From Methanomicrobia archaeon (GTDB lineage Archaea > Halobacteriota > Syntropharchaeia > Alkanophagales > Methanospirareceae): 5,592 bases of DNA. Made by a program: the position numbers and the translations under genes. Under the pieces are notes generated by a model. The model saw nothing but the letters and a program-made list of their open reading frames with translations, searched no databases and was not told where the DNA came from. This document shows positions 1-5,329 of the stretch, piece by piece. Within the stretch, counting starts at the first letter, position 1; the number at the start of each line of letters is the position of its first letter. The stretch covers positions 1 to 5,592 of the forward strand of contig JAFGKP010000106.1 in assembly GCA_016928455.1 (NCBI GenBank), given 5' to 3'.

Positions 1-276
1 CAGAGCTTGAAGGTAGACACCGGTTGTGTCGTTGGCTGGGATACAACGGTCTCGTACGATATCGAGCGCGTAAAGGGAATAAAGACGATGTTCTTCGGCG
101 GCGAGGGTATCTTCCTGACCACCATCCGGGGGCCGGGACGGGTGCTTATTCAGTCGATGACCCTGCCCAATCTGGCCTCGGCACTGGCACCCTTCTTACC
201 ACAGGGGCGTTCCGGACAGACCTCTGGCTCGTCTGGCGTGCTCGGCACCCTGCTCGATGAAACGATCGGTCGATGA
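1..276 (+). CDS. AIM24/TIGR00266-family protein, C-terminal part (5' end outside window)
   Basis: The frame is open from base 1 and ends at TGA 274-276, giving the last 91 residues. The stretch beginning KVDTG, followed by VSYDIERVKGIK, FFGGEG, and RGPGRVLIQS, is the characteristic C-terminal half of the AIM24 / TIGR00266 family, a beta-rich fold of about 220-260 residues. In bacteria and archaea this family has no settled function; the yeast namesake is mitochondrial. The last 25 or so residues (a Gly/Ser-rich linker, then LLDETIGR) are a low-complexity tail of the kind often seen after this domain. A start at TTG 7 is possible on paper, but the domain plainly continues upstream, so the gene is cut by the window edge rather than short. 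Its stop overlaps the start of the next gene as ATGA, implying translational coupling with a small membrane protein. Family assignment is fairly sure; function is not. Confidence 0.85.
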   Translation, partial: QSLKVDTGCVVGWDTTVSYDIERVKGIKTMFFGGEGIFLTTIRGPGRVLIQSMTLPNLASALAPFLPQGRSGQTSGSSGVLGTLLDETIGR

Positions 277-542
277 AGCGCGGTATCCTCGCGGTACTCG
301 TTTTTGTAGCTTGTATAGCGATACTCCTGGTAGTACTCCACGTCTTCAAGATACTGGCACTGCTCGCGCTGCTCATCGGGTTCGGCGTGCTCGTGGGCAT
401 TATCCTCCTTGTCATTATCACCGGCATCCTGATGATCATCGCGCTGCCCTACTATATGGTTATCAAAGAGCCAAGTATCGATGAGCAGGGCTCGTACACC
501 TTAGCGGATGTCAAGGGCAAGGACGAGGAGGACAATAGATAA
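273..542 (+). CDS. Small hydrophobic membrane protein, 89 aa, unknown function
   Basis: Not recognised as a named family. The start ATG at 273 overlaps the stop of the AIM24-family gene (ATGA), so it is probably translated by coupling; the stop is TAA 540-542. After the positive MKR start, residues 4-24 form one clear membrane helix. Residues 27-64 are almost unbroken Leu/Ile/Val/Gly, long enough for one long or two short further helices with a glycine-containing turn near 36-42. The first helix could also act as an uncleaved signal anchor. From residue 65 the protein is polar, with an acidic-lysine tail (KGKDEEDNR). By inference, it may anchor or partner the AIM24-family product at the membrane. 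The stretch has membrane-protein composition and is not a shadow of another gene. Coding status is good; role unknown. Confidence 0.75.
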   Translation: MKRGILAVLVFVACIAILLVVLHVFKILALLALLIGFGVLVGIILLVIITGILMIIALPYYMVIKEPSIDEQGSYTLADVKGKDEEDNR

Positions 543-563
543 AAGGAGCGACTGATCTCGCTC
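541..563 (-). terminator. Hairpin plus T-run, possible terminator of the MutS-like gene
   Basis: GAGCGA (546-551) and TCGCTC (558-563) form a perfect 6-bp stem around a 6-nt loop. Read on the - strand, the stem is followed by CC and then TTTT (544-541), resembling an intrinsic terminator about 55 nt beyond the stop of the - strand MutS-like gene. On the + strand it lies only 3 nt after the stop of the small membrane protein gene but has no T-run after it. Archaeal termination mainly needs T-tracts and this one is short, so the assignment is tentative. Confidence 0.35.
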
Positions 564-571
564 AAAGTCCC

Positions 572-603
572 TGCGTGCGTACGTACGTAGGTGGGTAGGT
601 GCC
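572..603. repeat. Degenerate 4-base tandem repeat in the convergent intergenic region
   Basis: Eight consecutive 4-base units can be read: TGCG, TGCG, TACG, TACG, TAGG, TGGG, TAGG, TGCC. Each starts with T, has a purine or G in place 2 and G in most fourth places. The middle contains the self-complementary CGTACGTACG. It lies between the converging 3' ends of the small membrane protein gene and the MutS-like gene and is in neither reading frame. It looks like a decayed simple-sequence repeat made by replication slippage; no function is shown by the sequence. Confidence 0.6.
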
Positions 604-617
604 TCGCGGCGAAGTCG

Positions 618-2606
618 TTACGGCCACTCATCCCGCTCCTTCCCGAGCGCCTGTAAGATCTCCTGGTAGACCGTTCTCAGCTTCGGCTTGCGTACACGGC
701 CCATGAGCTTCGTGATCACCAGTTCGGGTGTGCTCGAGCCGATATGATTAAAGAGCGGCTGCCGGTTTACGATAATGTTTCCTGTAGCATCCAGGCCTTC
801 AGACTCGATCCCATCTACCCGTACTTTCTTCATATCGATGTGCGGCCGCAGCTCGTGGATCAGATGCGTGATCATCACCGCACGCGTGTTGGCGGGCAAA
901 TGATTGAGCACCGCGGCCATGATCCGGCCCATCGCGCCGGGCTCGGTGAGCGCCTCTAACTCGTCGATGAGCACGACCTTCGGGCCGTCCCGCATGAAGA
1001 TCCGGCTCAGGGCACGCATCGAGTATTCAAATGAACCGGTCTTCTTGATCATCTTACGGCGGTAGAGGTACAGGGGTAGTAGCGGTATCTCCGCGCGTTC
1101 AGCAGGCACGGGCAGCCCGAGCTCAGTGAGAATCACCGAGGTCGCGAGCGTAACCAGCAAGCAGGTCTTGCCGCCACTGTTCGCGCCGGTAAGAATTGCC
1201 ACCGGCAGGGGTGTCGCGCCAAAAATGCCCAGATCCGTGCTTCCCACCGAGTAGGAGATCGGTACGACCGTCTCGCCAGCTTTGAGCTCTTCATCTACCA
1301 GAAAGAGGTTCCGGCCCTTGATCACACCCAGACCATGAGCACCGATCTCGGGGATGGTGAGCCCGAAATCATGGCTGAAGCGCGCAACTGCGAGGAGAAA
1401 ATCGAGGTAGAAGAGTCGCGTGAGCGCGGTATTCACCGCTTTCTCATACGGCATCAGCTGTGCGGCCGAGTCGCGCAACCTGAAGTATCGCTGTTCAGCG
1501 ATTCGGCGTGCGTAGCGCTCCTGGAGTTGCATGGTGCGCACCCGAGAGAATTCGAACGGCAGCCCACGCTCCAGATTCTCGTACGCGCTCTCCCAGAGCA
1601 GATCGCGATCTTCGCCGTTGAGCTGCAGCTCGTCCGCCATGCTCATCACGACCTCATCCAGATACTCTTTGAAGTCCTCGGCACCGCCACCGGTCTTCAC
1701 TATCCGGCTCGCTTCATGATTGATCACCTCCTCCCAGTGGAGCAGCACAGCGGGTAAATTGACCTTCTGGGCGTTTTCCTCGTCTGCTAAACCAGCTAAA
1801 ACCGCCAGCACCGCTTCTAAATCCGCTCGTGAGATATCATCAAAAAGCGCTGATGATTTCAGCTCCTCAAACTCCGTGATGAGCTGAACGACCGCGGCAA
1901 TCGCAGCGCTTTTGGTACGGAACGATTGAACCACGAACTCGGGATAGATGATACGTACATCCGTCACGGCACTCTCAGGTATGCTGATGATGCCCGGCTC
2001 GTCGAGCACGTTCTCGCCCATGTCACCAACCGCGAGTATAAGTGATGCCTCGTGGAGGATCGCTTGCGCCTTCGATTCAGAATCAACGATGGCTACGCGG
2101 ACATAATCTCCGTACCGTTCCTGTAGCTTCGATTCCAGCCCGTGCCGCCGCGTCGCGATCACTGGCGGGCTATTGAAACGGATCGGCGAGATCTCTGCCG
2201 TTGCTAACAATTCCTGTACCGTTGCAATCTGCTCTTTATCCAGCAGATCGTACAGCCGTATGCCCTCGCGCACAGCATCAAACCGTTTTCGCAGCGTCTC
2301 AGGATCCAGCGTCGGGGTGCGTGTCGTGCACGTCGCCATGCCGGTCTTTGTAACCGCGAAGGACGCGAGAATCTTCACGATCTCGCGCAGTATCTCCCGC
2401 GTCTCGTTCGTGCAGAGGATCTCGCGCACCGTGAAGCCGGCCGCATGCTCGTTCGCCTTCAGCACCACCTTCTCCGCTTCTTTTGCCGCTATGCCCAGCA
2501 GTGAAGCGAGCGTATCGACCGCTGAGAAGGCCACCGCGTCCGCGACTGAGTCGTGCAGGAACAGCGGTACTGAAGAGGAAGTGGATTCAGATGATTGAAC
2601 GCTCAT
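618..2606 (-). CDS. MutS-family ATPase (archaeal MutS2-like type, no Smr domain)
   Basis: A complete 662-residue protein: ATG at 2606-2604, TAA at 620-618. The C-terminal third is a MutS-type ABC ATPase: Walker A GANSGGKT at residues 474-481 (Lys480), the MutS signature region TGSFEYSM near Ser525, Walker B VVLIDELEAL with Asp548-Glu549, and the switch histidine in MITHL (His581). The first 470 residues are mostly helical and fit the connector, lever and clamp parts of MutS proteins. I see no N-terminal F-x-E mismatch-reading motif, and only about 60 residues follow the switch region, so there is no C-terminal Smr nuclease domain as in bacterial MutS2. Family members act as DNA-bound dimers in repair or recombination control; the exact substrate here is unknown. 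The start is supported by AGGAG (2616-2620), 9 nt upstream. It is convergent with the upstream pair and divergent from the redox operon. The ATPase family is certain; the subfamily is inferred. Confidence 0.9.
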   Translation of the reverse strand: MSVQSSESTSSSVPLFLHDSVADAVAFSAVDTLASLLGIAAKEAEKVVLKANEHAAGFTVREILCTNETREILREIVKILASFAVTKTGMATCTTRTPTLDPETLRKRFDAVREGIRLYDLLDKEQIATVQELLATAEISPIRFNSPPVIATRRHGLESKLQERYGDYVRVAIVDSESKAQAILHEASLILAVGDMGENVLDEPGIISIPESAVTDVRIIYPEFVVQSFRTKSAAIAAVVQLITEFEELKSSALFDDISRADLEAVLAVLAGLADEENAQKVNLPAVLLHWEEVINHEASRIVKTGGGAEDFKEYLDEVVMSMADELQLNGEDRDLLWESAYENLERGLPFEFSRVRTMQLQERYARRIAEQRYFRLRDSAAQLMPYEKAVNTALTRLFYLDFLLAVARFSHDFGLTIPEIGAHGLGVIKGRNLFLVDEELKAGETVVPISYSVGSTDLGIFGATPLPVAILTGANSGGKTCLLVTLATSVILTELGLPVPAERAEIPLLPLYLYRRKMIKKTGSFEYSMRALSRIFMRDGPKVVLIDELEALTEPGAMGRIMAAVLNHLPANTRAVMITHLIHELRPHIDMKKVRVDGIESEGLDATGNIIVNRQPLFNHIGSSTPELVITKLMGRVRKPKLRTVYQEILQALGKERDEWP

Positions 2607-2615
2607 AATCTTCGT

Positions 2616-2620
2616 CTCCT
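2616..2620 (-). promoter_or_regulatory. Ribosome binding site of the MutS-like gene
   Basis: On the - strand the sequence reads AGGAG followed by 9 nt and then ATG at 2606. This is a strong match to the archaeal 16S rRNA tail at usual spacing, and it fixes the start of the 662-residue protein. Confidence 0.7.
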
Positions 2621-2645
2621 GTATCTGCCTTCATCTCCGCACTAG

Positions 2646-2653
2646 TTATTTAG
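2646..2653 (-). promoter_or_regulatory. Probable TATA box of the MutS-like gene
   Basis: The - strand reads CTAAATAA here, close to the archaeal TATA consensus, within an A/T-rich island in GC-rich surroundings. A start of transcription about 25 nt downstream would fall near 2620-2625, just before the AGGAG ribosome site, leaving a short leader of normal archaeal form. A second candidate (TTATAG, - strand, about 2661-2666) lies slightly further upstream. Confidence 0.45.
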
Positions 2654-2657
2654 CTTA

Positions 2658-2684
2658 TTCTATAACGTCGCGCCGCTAATATAT
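2658..2684 (+). promoter_or_regulatory. Probable promoter of the three-gene redox operon
   Basis: Two TATA-like stretches face the + strand: TTCTATAA (2658-2665) and TAATATAT (2677-2684). The first would place the transcript start near 2688-2692, almost at ATG 2694. The second would place it near 2703-2708, matching a leaderless start at the second Met codon, ATG 2706. The box nearest the MutS-like gene's TATA box is only 4 nt from it, so the two promoters are back to back. Which box is used cannot be decided from sequence. Confidence 0.4.
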
Positions 2685-2693
2685 GGTAAGGAA

Positions 2694-3422
2694 ATGCACC
2701 GCTTGATGCCCCGGCTCATGATCGGTACCTCGCCGTTCATCGGCGGCGGCCAGTTCGGACAGATGGCCTATGAATATCGGCAGCAGTTCTTTTGCAACGA
2801 GCGTAACATGACGCGGCTGTTCCTTAAATCCGCATCGCGGGGAGTCGCGGCAGTGCAGCTCATTGCTTATGAACCCCTGATCAACGCATTGAAGGCCGCG
2901 CAGGCAAAGCTGGAAGCGGATTTCTTCGTCGCCGCCACGATCCCGAGCGGGCGAGCGTTCGGGCGGTATGTAGAGCTGCTCAAGCCGTTACAGCCGGAGA
3001 TCATCGCGATCCATGCGCTCTCCTGCGACGCGCTCGACCCGCGGATTACCGGGTGGATCAAGGAGATACAGGCTGCGGGCGCCGTACCCGGTGCGGCAAC
3101 GCATCTTCCCGGCGAGACGATTCCGGAGCTCGATGCTGCTGGATTCGCGTTTGAGGTGTATCTCGCACCGCTCAACACGGTGGGCTATGCCATGACGCCC
3201 GACTCTGCGAGCACGTTGCAAGCCCTTGATCGTACGGAAAAACGTGTAATCGCGATAAAACCGCTGGCTGCCGGTCGCGTGAAACCGACACGGGACGTAT
3301 TCAAATTCCTGTACCGCCATGCCGACTCGGTGAGCGTGGGAATCGTCTCGGAAGCAGAGATGGCGGAGACCTATGCGGCGGCGGAGGCAGCGGCTGGCGA
3401 GACTGTTCGTTCAGAGCGATAG
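2694..3422 (+). CDS. Probable TIM-barrel protein, 242 aa, aldo/keto reductase-like C-terminal half, function unassigned
   Basis: I do not recognise a named family with certainty. The N-terminus MIGTSPFIGGGQFG (residues 9-22) is followed by alternating strands and helices through the whole length, typical of a beta/alpha barrel. Towards the C-terminus, VIAIKPLAAGRVKP (Lys189) and then VSVGIVSEAEMAE (Gly216) resemble the last strands of aldo/keto reductases, where a KPL-x-x-G strand and a V-x-G-x-x-S loop help bind the cofactor. The protein is shorter than the usual 270-330 residues and I could not identify the full Asp-Tyr-Lys-His catalytic set, so a different barrel enzyme is possible. ATG 2694 has only a weak AAGGAA site, 2-3 nt away; ATG 2706 or 2718 could be the true start, and 2718 begins right at the conserved-looking segment. 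It is the first gene of a tight operon with the flavoenzyme 16 nt downstream, which hints at a redox role. Confidence 0.8.
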   Translation: MHRLMPRLMIGTSPFIGGGQFGQMAYEYRQQFFCNERNMTRLFLKSASRGVAAVQLIAYEPLINALKAAQAKLEADFFVAATIPSGRAFGRYVELLKPLQPEIIAIHALSCDALDPRITGWIKEIQAAGAVPGAATHLPGETIPELDAAGFAFEVYLAPLNTVGYAMTPDSASTLQALDRTEKRVIAIKPLAAGRVKPTRDVFKFLYRHADSVSVGIVSEAEMAETYAAAEAAAGETVRSER

Positions 3423-3427
3423 GCAAA

Positions 3428-3432
3428 AGGAG
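3428..3432 (+). promoter_or_regulatory. Ribosome binding site that decides the flavoenzyme start
   Basis: AGGAG within AAAAGGAG sits 6 nt before ATG 3439. An in-frame ATG exists at 3373 inside the previous gene, but the 22 extra residues would be an Arg-rich stretch ahead of the FAD-binding strand. The site at 3428-3432 and the domain edge both favour 3439. Confidence 0.8.
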
Positions 3433-3438
3433 CTAGCT

Positions 3439-4800
3439 ATGACTCAGCGGATCGTGATTATCGGCGGAGGCGCGGCAGGAATTGACGTGCTTGAGTTCCT
3501 GCTCCGGGAGCAGACTGAGCGCAAAAAGGCGGAAATAACACTGATAAAGCGAGAGCACGAGGGGTTCTTCTCGAGCTGCGGCTTGCCGTTCGCGCTGCAA
3601 GGGCGTTACGAGCTGAACGAGCTCGTGCTCTTCAAGCCCGAATTCTATCGCGCGAAAGGGGTGGACTTCAGGACCGGGACCGAAGTGACCGGTATTACGG
3701 TACCGGGAAAGTACGTGCGGCTTGCTACCGGAGAAGAGCTCCCCTATGATGATCTCGTCATAGCTACGGGGGGCAGGCCCGTTATTCCGCCGATCCCCGG
3801 AACAACGCTTGAGGGCGTATTCACGCTCTGGAGCCGTGAAGATGGCGAACGCCTCAAAGCCGTGCTGGACGCGGAGTGCGCGAAAAACGCGGTCGTTATC
3901 GGTGGTGGCATGATCGGGCTGCAAGCCGCGGTTGCATTCGCCCGGAACGGGTTGAAGACCACGGTTGTGGAGCAGTGCCCATCCCTGCTCCCGGCGATTC
4001 TGGACGCCGACGTGGCCTCGGTCGTGCAGAATTGGCTGCCCAACGAGGTCACGTTCCGGCTTGGGCGAGCGGTACGTGCACTTGAAGGTGCTGGGCATGT
4101 TGCTTCAGTGCGTGTAAACGAAGAAGCTATCGCGGCCGATCTCGTGCTGATCGCGGCTGGTATGCGGCCCGCGGTGGACCTTGCGCGGACGGCAGGATTG
4201 GCACTCGGTGCATGTGGTGGAATCAAGGTCAATCACGCGCTGCGGGTCAAACGAGTAGGATCATACCTGAATAACGTCTATGCACTAGGCGATTGTATCG
4301 AGGTAATTGATGCGGTCACGAAACGATCGCGACTCAGTCAGCTCGCCTCAACCGCATTGATACAGGCACGGGTTGTTACGAGCAATCTGCTCGGTGGTAC
4401 TGCCACGTACGGGGGATGCTTGAGTCCAACCGTGGCGTCTATTGGCGGTCTGCAGGTGGGCAGCGTCGGAGTTACCACTGCGTACGCGCGGAGCTGCGGC
4501 ATGAACGTAAAAGCGGGCATCGCGATCAAATACACGAAAGCGCGCTTCTTCCCTACCAGGAAGCTGATCGTCGCGAAATTGCTCTTTGACGCATCGACTG
4601 AGCGGCTGATAGGCGCGCAACTCATCTCTGAGGAAGGCATCGCCGAACGGATCAATGAGCTGACCCTGGCGATCAAGGCAGGTGCCACTGCTCTGGAACT
4701 CATTATGAGAGAGCGGTGCTTCGAGCCCTCGCTCACCATGGTCGAGGATGTGATTGTGGACGCGGCGATGAAAGCGCATAAACGAGCTACCACACCGTGA
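3439..4800 (+). CDS. FAD-dependent pyridine nucleotide-disulfide oxidoreductase (CoA-disulfide reductase / NADH oxidase-like)
   Basis: A complete 453-residue flavoprotein of the one-cysteine branch of the disulfide reductase family, which uses NAD(P)H to reduce CoA disulfide, polysulfide or oxygen. It starts with the FAD-binding strand IVIIGGGAAG (residues 5-14). The redox cysteine is Cys47 in SSCGLP, the position and setting expected for CoA-disulfide reductases and NADH oxidases; the two-cysteine motif of lipoamide or glutathione reductases is absent. ATGGRP (109-114) is the usual turn after the FAD domain, VVIGGGMIG (152-160) binds NAD(P)H, and YALGDCIEV (281-289) is the second FAD site. 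From about residue 320 comes the dimerisation domain. Glu178 at the end of the second NAD(P)H-domain strand suggests NADH preference, which is an inference. Length is normal for the family. It is the middle gene of the operon, 12 nt before the next start. The family is sure; CoA disulfide, sulfur or oxygen as the substrate is open. Confidence 0.92.
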   Translation: MTQRIVIIGGGAAGIDVLEFLLREQTERKKAEITLIKREHEGFFSSCGLPFALQGRYELNELVLFKPEFYRAKGVDFRTGTEVTGITVPGKYVRLATGEELPYDDLVIATGGRPVIPPIPGTTLEGVFTLWSREDGERLKAVLDAECAKNAVVIGGGMIGLQAAVAFARNGLKTTVVEQCPSLLPAILDADVASVVQNWLPNEVTFRLGRAVRALEGAGHVASVRVNEEAIAADLVLIAAGMRPAVDLARTAGLALGACGGIKVNHALRVKRVGSYLNNVYALGDCIEVIDAVTKRSRLSQLASTALIQARVVTSNLLGGTATYGGCLSPTVASIGGLQVGSVGVTTAYARSCGMNVKAGIAIKYTKARFFPTRKLIVAKLLFDASTERLIGAQLISEEGIAERINELTLAIKAGATALELIMRERCFEPSLTMVEDVIVDAAMKAHKRATTP

Positions 4801-4812
4801 AGGTGAGACGTT

Positions 4813-5274
4813 ATGATCCCGTTAAGCACTACCGAGATGCTTGTACTGCACGGAACCACCGGTACCGTAGCCATCGTCAAGGTCGGAACGCACAGCCAGT
4901 TCCTCGTCGAGACCCCGGATCGCGAGATCGTCCTGGGGCTCAACGCCGATGATGTCCTGGTCGCCTCAGGATTCGGTATCGATGAGAAAATCGCGAACGG
5001 GTTACGCTGCGTGCTCTATATGATTCGTGAAGTGAACAGCCCATTGATCGTCCTACCAAAGAATCATCCGGCAACGAAACGGCTGAGGATCGTGGTCGCC
5101 GCGGGCAAGCGTGTCGTGCTGAGCTGTAAGATCACGCCGGGCACGCATCCCGAGCAGCAGCTGCTCTGTGGCATGCCGGAATTCGAGGGTCTCGAAATCC
5201 TGGGTATCGAGAACGGCGTGGAGCTCAGAGGAATACCGCATGAAGCGAGCTACGAGACGAAGAGCTTTCTGTAA
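4813..5274 (+). CDS. Conserved-looking 153-aa protein with His/Cys motifs, function unassigned
   Basis: I cannot assign this to a known family with confidence. ATG 4813 has GGTGAG (4802-4807) 5 nt upstream and lies 12 nt after the flavoenzyme stop, so it is the third gene of the operon. No signal peptide or membrane segment is visible. The N-terminal 40 residues look like beta strands. Residues 46-57 (DDVLVASGFGIDE) and 77-92 (PLIVLPKNHPATKRLR) look like a strand followed by a charged loop. Two short motifs stand out: KNHPATKR with His85, and GTHPEQQLLCG with His112 and Cys119; Cys105 lies between them. These could be metal or active-site residues, but that is only inference. Position beside a thiol-type flavoenzyme allows a redox or thiol-transfer link. 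Coding status is secure from the ribosome site, spacing and composition. Confidence 0.8.
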   Translation: MIPLSTTEMLVLHGTTGTVAIVKVGTHSQFLVETPDREIVLGLNADDVLVASGFGIDEKIANGLRCVLYMIREVNSPLIVLPKNHPATKRLRIVVAAGKRVVLSCKITPGTHPEQQLLCGMPEFEGLEILGIENGVELRGIPHEASYETKSFL

Positions 5275-5293
5275 GCGTGTGCAAGTGTCAGTC

Positions 5294-5299
5294 TTTTTT
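5294..5299 (+). terminator. T-tract terminator after the redox operon
   Basis: A run of six T residues lies 20 nt after the TAA of the 153-aa protein gene, with a second run of four (5307-5310) beyond it. No strong hairpin precedes it, which fits archaeal termination at T-tracts. It separates the operon from proB. The second T-run may instead belong to the proB promoter. Confidence 0.5.
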
Positions 5300-5305
5300 A
5301 TCCCG

Positions 5306-5328
5306 CTTTTAAGTTTGTAACTATACAG
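5306..5328 (+). promoter_or_regulatory. Probable promoter region of proB
   Basis: The 5300-5329 stretch is A/T-rich between GC-rich genes. Two TATA-like candidates are present: CTTTTAAG (5306-5313), predicting a transcript start near 5335, and CTATACAG (5321-5328), predicting one near 5350. Both predicted starts lie downstream of ATG 5330, which would favour ATG 5351 as the translation start. The boxes match the consensus only moderately. Confidence 0.35.
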
Positions 5329-5329
5329 T

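Noticed and set aside
572..603. CRISPR or insertion-sequence end as the source of the intergenic repeat
   Set aside because: The units are only 4 bases with no spacers, and no inverted repeat or transposase is nearby.
1335..1757. 140-codon + strand open frame inside the MutS-like gene
   Set aside because: It is antisense to the MutS-like protein, has no ribosome site and no recognisable domain.
2173..2598. 141-codon + strand open frame opposite the N-terminus of the MutS-like gene
   Set aside because: Ser/Arg/Val-rich translation typical of the complement of a real gene; no supporting start signal.
3373..3438. Upstream ATG giving a 22-residue longer flavoenzyme
   Set aside because: The extra residues overlap the previous gene and are Arg-rich without family support, while AGGAG 6 nt before ATG 3439 gives a better start right at the FAD-binding strand.
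3433..4098. 221-codon open frame on the - strand inside the flavoenzyme gene
   Set aside because: It lies wholly antisense to a gene with intact FAD, Cys47 and NAD(P)H motifs. Its translation has no recognisable domain and looks like random GC-rich composition.
4338..4943. 201-codon open frame on the - strand across the end of the flavoenzyme gene and the start of the 153-aa gene
   Set aside because: It is antisense to two well-supported genes and has a Ser/Thr/Arg-rich shadow composition with no motif.
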